Positions 35,494 to 47,870 of a DNA stretch of 64,000 nt are shown piece after piece. Origin of the DNA: Paramecium sonneborni. Taxonomy: Eukaryota; Ciliophora; Oligohymenophorea; Peniculida; Parameciidae. The notes beneath the pieces were generated by a model. It did not search any database. It was not told where the DNA came from and saw only the letters and a list, made by a program, of their open reading frames with translations. The stretch spans positions 504,248 to 568,247 of the forward strand of contig CAJJDN010000005.1 in NCBI GenBank assembly GCA_905182985.1, in the 5' to 3' direction. A program made the position numbers and the translations under genes. How positions within the stretch are numbered: position 1 is the stretch's first letter; each line of letters starts with the position of its first letter.

Positions 35494-36185
35494 AATTTAT
35501 TAAATTAATTGTGTTTTTTGACTTCGAAGTTCACTTCGAATTATGAACTGAAAAAATATAAGGATAAAAATATTGTAAAAGCTATTATTTAAAGAAAAAA
35601 TTAAAATATTATAATTTTTTTACTTTTCTTAATATTTTTTTCCTTTTTTTTTTATTAGTATGATTATTATAAGATGTTTTTAGATGCGATACAAATGGGA
35701 CTTTCTAAAAGTTCTAAGAGAATCTTTTTTTGGCAATTTAGGGGGGATTTAGATTTTTAAAGTGTTAAAAATTTAAAATCATTTGATAAATTTTTAGGGA
35801 TACTTTTTTTTTAAGTCATATCATATTATTGAACTATTATTTTTATATTCATTTTTTATAAAATTTTTTGAAATTTTTCTTCCATAATTCTAGAAAATCC
35901 TTGAGAAAAATCATTAAGATAAAAATATCTATTTAAATAGTTTGAATTAAATGATTATATAAATAAAAAGAAAGTTTTTAAAATTAATAAAATAAAATAA
36001 AAAAAGGTGTAAGGTTGTTATTAAAAATCAAATTTAGTTTTTTTTATTCTTTTGAATTTAAATGGTAGTTTTTTTTGAAGGAATTATAAAATTAAATATA
36101 TTTATTTGACGATGTATGTTTACGTTTTAATATGAAAAAATAAAAAGTAAAAAAATACTATTATTTTTAATGATAAAAATCTTAA
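35494..36185. other. Intergenic, AT-rich
   Basis: About 690 bp upstream of the unknown 210-residue gene and downstream of the trichocyst protein stop. A short direct repeat of ACTTCGAA occurs at about 35521-35540; nothing else recognised. Confidence 0.45.
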
Positions 36186-37389
36186 TCATTTCTTTCCATA
36201 AGAAGTTGAGTTGGCCATTTCTAAAACTTATTATTTGAAAATATGAATAACTTCATCAATGATTGCATTTTCCTCTAAATTAATATATTTAATTTATACC
36301 ATTTCTTCTATTTAATTCAGTTTCATATAATTCTCTAAGTTCTTATAATGAGGCAGTTGCAGCATTAATAGCATTTTAAGAATCTTTTAAGACACTGTTT
36401 GCTTTAGCTTAAACGGCTAAGGCAGCTTATTCTTACTAAAGAATAATACATAATTGATTACCACTACTAGTTTATCTTATAATTAAGTTTTTCTTTAGAT
36501 TTCATCATTAAGATGAGCAACTTCAGATTCTGTATCTGCTAACCAATCTGCTAATTAATAATAAGCAGCGATTTCATTAGCTTCTAAATTAGCTAAAGAT
36601 GATCTTAATTAATCTTCAAGATCAGATAAAGCATTATAGACCATTTAACCAACATTAAGACCTGGTTATCTATCAGATGATGATGATCCATTTTCTTATC
36701 CTAATGCGTGTAATTCAGCATTTCCTGAAGCTTATTCTGCAGCTAATTATGCAAATTTAGTCATAGCATCTTAATTAAATAATTGACTATATTATTTCAA
36801 TTTATCTGAAACATTTTGAACATTAATTTCAACCATAGATGTTGGTTAACCAGTTAAATATCCACTTAAATCATTCTTTAATACTCTAATAACTCCTAGG
36901 GCATCATTATGTTATTTAATAGCTCTAACAAATAAACCATTTGAAAAGCATCTCAATTCTTATAATTCAACTGATCTTCTATCAATATCAGCTAATCTTT
37001 AAGTTGCCCATGCTATATAATCTGTTGCTTCCTAAACAATATATTATTTAATAATATTACTCTATATTCAATTCCTATTTATTCTCTTCTAGCTTTTGCA
37101 CTAGCCCATGCTTTTTAATTTAATTCGTTCACTTTTGAAAGAGCAGCTATTCTAGCTTATCCAATCTCTTCATCTGAAATATTTTTTTCATCGGCAACAC
37201 CTTAGGCTTCAATGTTACTTGTTTTTAAATCATTCAATAAATCATATACTGCCTAAACTGCATCATTAGATTCTGATCCTGTCTAACCTTTTTATTCATA
37301 TTCATTACCTATAACAATAGAGAGAAATCTATTTCAAAGGCTTATGTACATACCAAAGCTAAAAGTCCAACAATTATGAATTTATTCAT
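36186..37389 (-). CDS. Trichocyst matrix protein
   Basis: A secretory-granule core protein of the Paramecium TMP family, about 360 residues. A signal peptide MNKFIIVGLLALVC begins the frame. Then come helical, Ala/Glu/Asn-rich heptad regions typical of TMPs: SNDAVQAVYDLLNDLKTSN, VNELNQKAWASAKARRE, RQPGLNVGQMVYNALSDLEDQLRSSLANLEANE, LADWLADTESEVAHLNDEIQ, ALAVQAKANSVLKDSQNAINAA, ending IDEVIHIFKQQVLEMA. Introns at 36275-36299, 36436-36461 and 37032-37060 are clear. To join the signal peptide to NEYEQKG an unusually long 41-nt intron (about 37295-37335) is needed, so this junction is the weakest point. TMPs are processed and crystallise in trichocysts discharged by exocytosis. Family identity rests on signal, heptads and length. 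Confidence 0.72.
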
Positions 37390-37457
37390 TTATGAATATT
37401 AATAATTGTATATTATATAAAAACGGGTAATAATTATTAATTAAATATTCTTTATTT

Positions 37458-40400
37458 TCATTAATTTAACATCTTCTCTAATTCTCCTACTTTTTTCTCC
37501 AATAAATTCATATGAGTTGTCTACTCTAATCTTAATTCTATAAATTTTATTTATTATTAACTCAAAAATTCAACCAAAGGCTTCCAATCTATATTTTATC
37601 TTCTCACTAATGATACAAATTATTCTACACTCTTTTCAAAATCTATTTTTAATAATTCAACTATTTAATTTATATGAGTATCTCTTGATTTCTTTTATTT
37701 TGCTAAATTATTTTCTTACACTTCTAAAACCCATTATCTCAAAATTGATTTATCATTTGTTAATTACATTATACATTAACTAACTCTAGTTCCATCATTA
37801 AAATGCAAAAGATATATTACTGTGGATTTTAATGCTTTTAATAAGAATTCTTAAGACTCTTATAACTCTTAATTTGGCTCAGGTTTTGAACATAAAATCA
37901 AATATTTATTTAACTTTTCTAAAATAACTTATAATTATTGCCATTAAAATTAGCTTTTTACTTATCCTACTGATTTACTTAAACATTTTGTTATTAAAGT
38001 ATAAAATTATTTAGTTTATTTTTCTGATTCTTTTACTTTTATTAATATATCTAAAAAAGCTATATATAAATTAGATAATTCTTAATTATTTAAAATCTTT
38101 ATTAAATTTTGATTTATAAAGTTATAACAACTTTTTTGAGCTCCATCTTTGTTGATTGTCTTTGTTGACTCTTCAACCATTTTAAAAATTAATATATCAA
38201 AAATGATATAAAATTTATCATATGATATATGTTTCAAGAATTAACCTGATGACAATATGTGCAAAAGCTTTTCTAATACTGAATTAAGTTTATCATAAGA
38301 TTATTCTTTTATAAAATTATTTAATAAATATATTGTTTAATCTGCAAATTGTTAAGGATTCTCAAAATTATTTGTTTCTTTAAATTTTTAATATATCTAT
38401 TAAAATATTTTATAATTCTAATCCATTTCAATTTCCATTTTATTTGAAATACTTTGTTGTTATTGAAATTAATTTTTATTTCCACTATTTATCTATTAGT
38501 TAATTTATGATATTCCATTGAAATTTAAACCCTAAGCTTGAAATTTTTTTTTTTCTGAATTACTTTATTCATTTTTTTATTATTCTACTGGAAAAACTGG
38601 ATTAAACCTTTAAAAATTTTAAATTTGATCTTCAATATTTTAAGGTTTCTAAATAATAATAGAAGAATTTTATAATTATTGAGAACTAGCTTAAACAATT
38701 TATTTATTAATAATTAAACTCTCTTCTTTCCAAATAAAAGATATCAATTAAGCAATAAGTTACTTTTATTATAAAGTACTGCTTACACTCCAATCACTTG
38801 AATTGTCTATCATAATTTATATTAATTAATTTGCTTAAGAATTAGATAATTCATCAAAATCTTCGAATGCAATCAATTATGGTGATTATAAACAAAATTT
38901 TTAGTATTCACCCAATAAATTCATTAATAAAGGCAGCGTTCTTTAAGCTAATTTTGATACTCCATTCTTAAAATATACTAAAATCATCATTTTAATATAA
39001 GAAAAGATTATCTGTTATTCTAAAAAAGTAGGTTTATGCTAAGTTATTAACATTTAGAATAATTAAGAAATTTCTTATTAGAAAGGAATATTTTCTTTCA
39101 TCCAAGAAATCAGATAACCCCATTTAAAAAATATTTCTCGAAAATCACCAGGGAATGGTATTTTAGTTCTGATATAATTTGCTGCCATTTAATTTTATTA
39201 TATGTTATAGCTAAACATTTTTTCATAAAGATTTTATGGAATTTAAGGAACTTTTAATTGTACCTTAATTCTTTCGAAATGCTAGTCACTAAATGTGTTT
39301 AAAGGAAAAGGTAATATTGATTTATCCTAAGACTAAGCTTTTTTAACGTCAAATAATTATTATAATGCATTCTAGCATTCTTAAACTAAGGATCTTGTTT
39401 TCATATTAGATTGATTTTAATAATTTTTAAGAAACTCTGAAATAATCTATTAATCAATATTTTTTTCACTTTATGGTATGTATTTTAATAGAATATTTAG
39501 AACTTCAAGAAGTTAATTTTAGGTTGATGCATTTTTAAAGGTTATTATTAGTTATGATAGATGATTAGGTTTATATACCTAAGCACATTTATCGAATAAC
39601 TAATAACATAAAGATTTTTACTCTGCCATTTTATCTATGATAAATTCCATAGTGACACTTAAAATATATTTTGACTATTAAGTAATTTATAGTAAAATAT
39701 TTCCTAATTCATTTTAATCTTTAGTTTTGGAAGATTTATATTGTTTTAAAAAAGCATCAGCTTAATTAGAAGTCATTGTCGTTGTATATAATAATTCTTA
39801 GTTATCATAGCTATTTTATTTATTGATTTAAAGAGGTTTATTTATGTTAGTTTATAAAAATTATTATTTCGAGGAATTAGGAGTAGTTGTTGTTGTTTAT
39901 TATAATTATAAATTTTCTTTATTTGGTAATTATTATGGTTATGGAAAATCATTTCCTGAAATAGCTCTAATCCCTTCCATATATATATTTACTTAGTTTA
40001 AATATTTAATTTATTTATCACCTTTTAAATCAGTTGCCATAACTCCATTATATAATTTTGCTGATATTTTAGCCAACAACATAATTGATTTGGCTCTTAC
40101 ATCAGCATTACCATCTTCTGAAAGTTTTTTGCAAATTGGAATTAATTATTTAATACATTAAAGTTTGTTCAATTTATCTTTAGAGGATTCGTCTATATAA
40201 TATTCAATAATATTAAAGACATTAACTTTAGAACCTGGAGCCTTATCGTCTAGTAGGGCTTTTAGTTCTTCAAAAATTTCATCAAGATTACAACTATAAA
40301 AAAGTTTTTTGATAGCATTAATAGTTTCATCAACAATATTCTATTTTTTATCTTTCAATTTAGTCAAAACTGGAAATATGATTATTTTAGCATACTAATT

Positions 40401-41450
40401 AAAGTTTTTCCTTAAACCATTAGCCATACATCCAATTATTTTGATACATTATGTACTTATAATCATTTATTATTCATTCAATAATTTCTTTAATAATTAT
40501 ACTACCGAATATATATTTGGAGACGGTAATATTTTAGGAACAGAACATGATTTCTATAGATTGTCTAATTACTCTTTTTTTTCTTACCATTTTTCTATTT
40601 AAAATACTTTTTCACACCATGTATCTGTATATTTTGCAAAAACTTCAACAGCTTCAACTAAATCATATAGTTCTTAATTATTAGTATCAGCTTCTCCATC
40701 TTGATTTGGTGCTTTTTATACTTCTGTTATAGTTTCAGCTAATTTTTTCAAATCTTATTACAATTTTTCATTTAAACCTCCAAAAAATGCTTCTATATTT
40801 TTTCCATACCATTTTGTTACTTCTTTGTAAAATGCAATAGCATCTACTTTAATTGTGCTTTATTAAGCTTCTGTTAATTTAGACATTACAGGAAAAAATG
40901 GTTTTAAATTGTCTAATTTTTTAAGGCCAAATTATTATAATAATTCTGTTAACAAGGCTATTGTTGCTTAAACAACTTTTGGGTTTTTATGCATTAATTG
41001 TAAAATAATAACTTCAAAAATAGAAGTTTTACAAGTTGAAAAAAGTTATGTTACAATTAAATGACCAAGTTATTTTAATTTCTATTGTGTTAACACTTTT
41101 TCTAATAAAACTTTAATTGTTTCTTTTTATTATGATGAATCTAATTAGTTGTGATTTTCAAAATATTTTAATGCTATCTAAAGTGCTTTCTCTTAACATT
41201 ATATGTGAATATCTTAAATTATCGATATCACACATTCACAATCAAGATCTTCATCATTAATTAATTCTTCATAAGCTTAAAGCCTTACTTTCCAAACTTT
41301 AGATTTAACTCTTTACTTTAATGGTAAATCAACTTTTTCTTATTATTAAGGATCGAAATCTATTAGATTAATAACTAAATTACCTGGAGGAAACTCCTCT
41401 AACATAAAATTCTTTTTTGACTATCCAACCGGCAATTCATCTATTTGCAT
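37458..41450 (-). CDS. XMAP215/CKAP5/Dis1-family TOG microtubule protein
   Basis: About 1,330 residues in one frame (3,993 nt, divisible by three, no intron required). The N-terminal TOG domain starts LPLKQRVKSKVWKVRLQAYEELI, matching the family's LP..DR..HK.WKAR..AYEE. HEAT-like repeats follow (ALQIALKYFENHNQ, KTSIFEVIILQLMHKNPKVVQATIALLTELL, GLKKLDNLKPFFPVMSKL), and a second TOG-like block (IISTQCIKIIGCMANGL, DVRAKSIMLLAKISAKL). Later blocks contain WKPLVEFLSQQQ and a C-terminal coiled coil (LRLEQTTHMNLLEKKVGELEKML). XMAP215 proteins bind tubulin and speed plus-end growth. I read the first ~500 and last ~60 codons in detail and only sampled the middle. A 101-bp divergent gap separates its start from the DHHC gene. 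Confidence 0.8.
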
Positions 41451-41551
41451 TTTGAATTTATTTTATATAAAATTTTAATTCCTGAACAAATTATTGTTAA
41501 ATTATTCATTATATAATTTATTAGAGTAATTTTTTTGTCAATTAAATTTAT

Positions 41552-42420
41552 ATGGAAATGGAAACTCTTAAAAGCAACTATTTGTATCAATTTTGGCAAA
41601 GTAATAATCGAATTCTGTTCAATGGTCGTATAATGATAGGGCCTAAAACAGACATATTAGTACAATATTAAAAAATATATCTAGGCTAATGTATTTGTTT
41701 GGGGATTACTTGTAATTGTTCCGATACCATTTAATATATATGCTTGGTCTAAAACTTGGGAAATATCTCCAAGTTTACCAATTTTAACACTATTTTTGTA
41801 GATAATTTGTATTATATTCCTCATACTCACATCTATAACTGAACCCGGAATCATTCCTAAGAAACAACTATAGCTAAGAGCAGGATCTAATTATTATTTA
41901 GAAGAATTTCAAGATTCAAGATTTTGCGAAACATGTGAAATTTATCGACCACTTAGAGCTTCACATTGTAGGTAAATTTTTAATTTATTTTAGTGATTGT
42001 AACAATTGTGTATTAGTCTTTGATCATCATTGCCCTTTTGTTAATAATTGTATTGGAAAGAGAAATTATAGGTATATATAGAAAATATACAAAGATATTT
42101 CTTTAGCTTTTTAGTATCAATTTTTGCATTTGCTTTGGCAGTTGTAATATAATCATTGCTATGCCTTTCCACAGTAAATGATTATAAAGATTAAAAAACA
42201 TTAATTGTACTATTTTTAGTACCTGTTATCATAGCCTCAATAATTGTTTTTGTATTTTTTTTGTTTCATGTTATTCTAAGAATAACGTAAATAATTATTT
42301 TATAGTTTTAGGGGTAAAACAACAAGAGAAAAATTAAAATAAATATCCAAAACAGGAGATGAAGATTTTGATTGGTTGAATTTGAACGATAGCTTATTTC
42401 AATTGAGACTTTTAATTTGA
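41552..42420 (+). CDS. DHHC-type palmitoyltransferase
   Basis: Protein S-acyltransferase with four membrane spans, about 257 residues in five exons; introns 41660-41684, 41972-41993, 42072-42094 and 42287-42311. Spans [17 protein letters not shown] and [18 protein letters not shown] precede the cytosolic Cys-rich domain [44 protein letters not shown], with the catalytic DHHC and all zinc-binding Cys. Two more spans follow, and then TGKTTRE, the family's TTxE motif. The fourth intron restores the TTxE frame. The protein ends soon after (..FDWLNLND...), shorter than most DHHC enzymes; the small frame at 42456 may be a missing tail. Confidence 0.9.
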
Positions 42421-42455
42421 TTAATATTTTTATTATAGATCTAACTGTTAATTTC

Positions 42456-42686
42456 ATGAATGATTCTTTGGGATCTCTGTCAACTAATGATTCTTCAGAA
42501 GGACAAGCTAGAAAAAAAAAGAAAAGCTATGTAGTACCTAAAAAGGCAGCTCGATAAATTAATATTAGTTATAATGAAGTTGTCCAACTGCTTAATCCAT
42601 AGAATTTGTTTATTAACAAAAATTTAGAAGAAAAATTCAATGTCATTCAAATGTATTGTTTCATCTTATCTCCATAGAATTAATGA
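42456..42686 (+). CDS. Small open frame, possibly the C-terminal tail of the DHHC gene
   Basis: 76 codons with TGA stop: an acidic Ser-rich start (MNDSLGSLSTNDSSEGQ), a Lys-rich patch (RKKKKSYVVPKKAAR) and a helical end. The frame is open upstream to about 42421. No GT site gives a normal intron to join it to the DHHC frame. It may be an independent small gene, a tail exon joined through an intron I could not see, or chance. Confidence 0.3.
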
Positions 42687-43558
42687 ATCTTCATATTTTC
42701 CTGACTTCAAATTTATATTTGATGAAAATTTAGTTTGTTCAGAAATAAAATGGGATCGTTTACCCTCACTGATCAAATTAACATCATGATTATTGTTACG
42801 TCATTTAGTTAGAAATTATTATATTATTTGTTACTATAATTATTTATAAGCATTGCACCTCTATACAGTAAATAATAAATATCTCATAAATTTTATCTAA
42901 ATATCTTCTAATGAATATTATCTGGTCTCTTCATTTTTTAAATACTCCTTTCATTTCAAATATACATTATTTAAACATGGAAATTTTACTAAAAGAATTG
43001 TAAATAAGAAGAATAGCTCAATCAAATTAAACCTTTATTTTATAGTTTTATTAGAAAGAATATTAATAAAATTATTTTTTATTGAAACTAAAAAAAAGAA
43101 GAATCTTAGTTAAGATGCTAATCTCCTTTTTTCTCAATTTATTAATTAAATTTATTAAAATTACTCTAATAATCATTTACTCTTTTTTTTTTTTGTAAAA
43201 AAGAACTTAATAAATTTCTTTATCAAATCTCATAAATATGGAAACCTTGGTTTTATTATATGTTTCAATTTTTAAGTTTCTAATCAAATATAATTTATAT
43301 ATTTATTTTATTTTAAATTTGTTTAAAAAATCATAACTTTTTCTATAACCTAAGGATATCAGATCACTAAGTATGCATTCTACTTTTAGGAAAGTAAATA
43401 ATTTGAAAATCCTTTACTTTATACATCAACAATTTTTTGATAGCATAATCGATAATATATAAAGATAAAGATATCTTTTTTATATTATTTATTTATGAGA
43501 TGGTTTAATATATTTGAATTTATATAAATAACCTTGTATTAATTATTATTGTAATAAA
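42687..43558. other. Intergenic, AT-rich
   Basis: About 870 bp of very AT-rich sequence without a supported gene. It includes A/T homopolymer runs. Confidence 0.45.
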
Positions 43559-44263
43559 ATGAATAATTAATTTGGATTAAATTAAGATTATATAGAAGAC
43601 ATAGAATTAGAATTAGAACTTTTTAAAAAAACAATAGATTTGAATTATAATAAGATTTCTTACAAATTTGGAACAACTAATAGACTATCTCCTAAAAAAT
43701 TAGAAATTTATAACTAATATCATCTATATAACAAATTATATAAAAATGAAAAATAAAGAAAAAGTATTTAATAAAAAGCTTAGACTATATGTCCATTGAC
43801 AGCTAGAAATTTTATGGATAATAACGGAAAATTTATAAATTTTTCAAAAAATAAAGTGTATGATAAAATTAAAGGAAAACATTACATTATGTAATTGGGT
43901 AGAATTCCAGGTTCAAGTAGATCAAAAAGTTCAACATATAAGAGTTAAAGTTGTTAATATACATAATAATCATTTTATCAAGGGATTCGGATGTAAAATA
44001 TGAAAATTTCAACTTCTCCTATGTCAGAAAATAAAACTTGTGAATAAATTTAAAAAGCTTGTTCGGATTAATTGAAAGAATAAAAGGAATTAAAAGGAAT
44101 ATTTAAAACTTTGCAAAATTGGAATACAAATCAATATGAATATAATTTGAAAAAAAGACCATAAAGTTGTATTTAGCATAGAAATTAAGAACAAAGAAAC
44201 AATAATTTAATGAATTAATTTACTGAGAATATTTTCAAGCTTTCAAGTACCTTTAAAGACTGA
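43559..44263 (+). CDS. Unknown protein, 234 residues, intronless
   Basis: One uninterrupted frame ending at TGA 44261-44263. N-terminus acidic (DYIEDIELELELFKKTIDL), then basic, with LTARNFMDNNGKFINFSKNKVYDKI and a Ser-rich linker (GRIPGSSRSKSSTYKS), a helical stretch (SDQLKEQKELKGIFKTLQNW) and an Asn/Gln-rich end. Soluble, with no membrane segment. No family recognised. Its stop lies one base from the stop of the convergent gene on the minus strand. Confidence 0.65.
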
Positions 44264-44264
44264 A

Positions 44265-45207
44265 TCAATTTTAGTTTACTAAAAATAGTAATATTAAAAA
44301 TACATGGATTTACTAAACTACATAATTTTCGCTTGCATTAGAGGTAGATAATTAAAACCATTCTGCCATATATTTATCATAATCTAAATTTTCACTCCAA
44401 TCAATTAGATTTTATACTTCTTTATCAAATTCATCCTTAGAATAAGTAAAAATCATACATCCTCCATTTCTAAATATTATTTAGTTTAAGTAAAGAAGTC
44501 TTATTATTATTAAACTTATTTGGATTATTGAGTTCCCTCTTTTTATTTTTAAATACTCTATGCCCATTTTAATTTATTAAGTCTTGTCTTTTTATTAACT
44601 TTTTCTTCTCTTTTATCTTTTTTATGGTGATAATATCTGATTTTGTTGGCAGTGTATAATTCAACAAAATCTGCTTTAATCATTTATTTGTTTGAGATCT
44701 ATAAAAATGTAAATATAAATAATAACTGGTCTCCATCCATTATTATCTAATCTTAAATACCATCCTTGATTATCATATTTTTATTAATTCTTCTTATATT
44801 CTGAGTATGCAACTTTTTCATGTGGAATTGGATCTCTTTATAATGATGAATAATCTCTAGGAGCAAAAGCATTAAGATCTACAATTCCTCCATGACTATA
44901 TATTTTATAATAAATAATGGGAGGAAATTGCTAAAAAGATAAAATAAATAATATACTTCTCCTCCAAGTCTAAATCTAATATGTGATTTACAAGCAGCAT
45001 CTAATAATTGAGCTTCATTTGGATTAATAGCTTTTAATAATCTAGCAGGGTTTCCTCTAATATTAACAGTTATAGTTATACTTGCATTTAAATAAAATAA
45101 TATCTTTGTAGTATTGGAATATTTTTTTATTAGTAAATGATCTCCATGCTCTAAAATAGAATGATGGAGTTGTACTTTTATATTTTTCTGGCTTTTTAAT
45201 CTTCCAT
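44265..45207 (-). CDS. IQ-motif protein resembling C11orf65/MFI
   Basis: About 272 residues in six exons with introns of 25, 25, 26, 28 and 20 nt, each needed to keep frame. An N-terminal IQ motif (ARKIQKAWRSFTNKKIFQYYKDII) suggests calmodulin binding. The core reads GNPARLLKAINPNEAQLLDAA, HIRFRLGGEQFPPIIYYKIYSHGGI, LNAFAPRDYS, NQGWYLRLDNNGWRP and near the end NLIDWSENLDYDKYMAEW. From memory these blocks (INPxEAxLLDAA, IRFRLGG.FPP.IYYKI, GWYxRxxNNGWRP) are those of the C11orf65/MFI family, widespread in ciliated and flagellated eukaryotes; this was not checked by search. The function is unclear. The start is 39 bp from the divergent RCC1-like start, and the C-terminal ~20 residues after NYVV may be read-through to the only TGA. 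Confidence 0.72.
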
Positions 45208-45246
45208 AATAATTAATATTTATATAAAATATTAAACATTCCGTTA
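45208..45246. promoter_or_regulatory. 39-bp divergent intergenic region (shared promoter)
   Basis: Only 39 bp separate the start codons of the C11orf65-like gene (minus) and the RCC1-like gene (plus). All core promoter elements and both 5' UTRs must fit in this gap or inside the coding regions, so a shared bidirectional promoter is likely. No TATA-like element can be singled out in such AT-rich sequence. Confidence 0.45.
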
Positions 45247-47533
45247 ATGTCTACAAAAATAACAATCTATGGTATAATAAATCATGAAGACTCTGATCTT
45301 TTCGAGAGTGCAGGATCATTAACATTAAGAACACCTAGGAATGTTCCGAATTTCAATGAAACCACTTAATTAACAATTCCAGGTTACGTCAAATAAATAT
45401 GTGCAGGTCAATCTCATATATTGGCTTTAACATAAGATGGAAATGTATATAGTTATGGATCAAATTAATTTGGATAAAGAGGTTCAATAGGACCAGGATT
45501 TCAATTAGTAATGAAGAATGTCCTATAGATAGCAGTAGGTTTATATCATTCAGTAGCAGTTACTAAAGATAATAGAATATATGTTTGGGGAAGAGGAACA
45601 GAAGGTTAATTAGGATTAGGAGATACAGAAAACTTAGAAAAACCAACAGAACTTAATATTTAAGGTTAAGAAGTATGTTGTGGTAGTTTTCATACACTTG
45701 TAAGAAATGGAGAAACTTGTTATGCTATGGGAGAAAATTAAAATGGATAATTAGGAGTATTAGGATAACATATAACACCAGTGAAATTAGATATTCCTGT
45801 TGATTAAATGGCAGCAGGTTTAGATCATTCTTTATTTTTATATTAAGGATAAGTAAATATTAAGTTTTTAATTTTAGGTATTTGTAACAGGAAATAATTT
45901 ATTTGGATAATGTGGAGTATCTGATTAAGTAGTTAGAGAACCAGTTAAATTATAATTAAATTTTGATGTATAATAAGTTATTGCATCTATGGGTACATTT
46001 AGTTGTGCAATAAGTAAATAAGGTAAAGTATATTTTTGGGGAACTGGAAGTTGGGGTTATGCTAGAAAATGTACTCCATTAGAAGATTTATGTAAATTAG
46101 AAGAAGGATAAAAAGTATCTTAAGTTATTTCTGGAGAAAACTTTGCGATGTTAAAATGTTAAGATGGATGGTATGTTTTTGGAATGAATAAAATGCCTGA
46201 AAATTATTCATAATAATAAACACATAGAATTTAATTAAACAAAGTCAATTTAGTTGATGGATAAATCTGTGCAGGTCCTAATATTGTTTTTGTCTATTCC
46301 CTTAATTATGAAGTACAAAAAACTATATAATAAATGTCTGTTGATTAAGGCTCTTATGTATCATAATCATCAGAATAAGATTATAAATAAAGATCAAGTT
46401 ATAAATAAAATACTGAATCGAGACAGTCTCATTTATTAACATAATCTGTTTCCTATTAACCAACTAGTGCTATGAAATCTTCATAAATTCCACCTTCTGC
46501 TTTAAGATAATCTTAATAAGTTACAAATATATCATAATTTTCTAATTCAGTTAATTCCTCCTCATAATATTCAAATGAATATTAGTCTAATAAAATTGAT
46601 ACTAAATAAGGAAAAGATTATAAGCTTAGTGATTTACTTTATAGATCTGATCATAAATAAGATATTCGATAAGAACTTAAATTAGATCTTAAATAATCTG
46701 AATAAAAAGTTAAAACAGAATCTAAAACTCCTGATAATAGAAATGATCTAAAATAAAATGATAGAAAATCTGATTATAAACAAACAGCCAAAGAAGATGA
46801 ATTAAAAAATGAGTTAAAATAGGAATTGATGAAATTAGAAAAAAGACAAGAATAATTCAAATAAGAAATTATTAATTAATAATAATAATTAGATAAAAAA
46901 AATGAAAATTTAAAAGAAATTACATTTGGTTTTAAATCTGAACTCAAACCTCTTTAAGAAAGAAATATTACATAATATCCTTAAAAATGTTATGATTGTT
47001 AACATTTTGTTTAAAAAAATGAATACTATCAAAAACATATTAAATTTTAAGAAGAAGAAATATCTAATATAAAAAAAGAATTAGAAATCTTGAAAAACTA
47101 ATTAAGATAAAAAGATAATTATGTCAATGAATTAGAAAATAGAATCTTAAAATATTAAGAAACTAATTTTAAATAAGTTAATTTACAATCTTAATAATAA
47201 TAACCTTCCATTTACAAACCAACTATGGAAGTAAGATTAAAAAGTGAAGAAAAATAGCCTGTTGTTAGGGAAGATACATAAATAAATTATTAAAAAATTA
47301 TTGATTACTCACCTAAAATCTATAGATAAGCGATTATTGAATAATCACCTAAAGAACGAACTTTTAATACAAGTATAATCGATAAAATACAAACCTATTA
47401 ATAATCTGCAAAAGCAACGAGACCAGTTCACTAAAATTTAATGAATAGATATTCTGCTCATGAAGTTCAACCCTAACAAATCTATCAGCCTAATACTTAT
47501 GTAATTCCTTAGTATTTCAAAGCCAGAAATTGA
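45247..47533 (+). CDS. RCC1-repeat protein with Gln-rich coiled-coil tail
   Basis: About 753 residues; one intron, 45853-45877 (25 nt). Residues 1-340 carry RCC1 propeller repeats: GQSHILALTQDGNVYSYGSNQFGQRG, GLYHSVAVTKDNRIYVWGRGTEGQLGLGD, GSFHTLVRNGETCYAMGENQNGQLG, GLDHSLFLYQGQ.. VFVTGNNLFGQCG, KVYFWGTGSWG. The rest is Ser/Gln/Lys-rich and low in complexity, with a coiled coil (ELKNELKQELMKLEKRQEQFKQE), a C-x2-C..H motif near residue 572 (KCYDCQHF..YYQKHI) and a Tyr/Pro/Gln-rich end. RCC1 propellers act as GEFs or protein-binding platforms; no Ran-GEF signature can be claimed. The tail differs from nuclear RCC1 and suggests a scaffold role. Confidence 0.85.
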
Positions 47534-47870
47534 AAATGAAATTTATTATATACTTAACAAATAAATAATATATTTTCTATTAAATTCCATTTTTTTAGAT
47601 TTGTATTTAAAATAAATCAAAACAATAATTTAATTGCTTTATTAAAATTTCATATTTTATTTAAAGCATACTTTCCTATACATAATTCATTTATTAAATA
47701 TTATGCTTTATTGTTTTTAAAAAAATTGGAAAATTTTTACAAATTTAAAAATTTAATCTATAAAAGCTATTTCTTTATTTATTATTATATCATTAAAATT
47801 TATATAATATTTATTAATTTTAATTTAATCCTCATACAATTAATAAATATTATTAAACAAATTCATATAA
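47534..47870. other. Intergenic, AT-rich, convergent 3' ends
   Basis: About 340 bp between the RCC1-like stop and the stop of the minus-strand membrane-protein gene. Nothing recognised. Confidence 0.5.
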
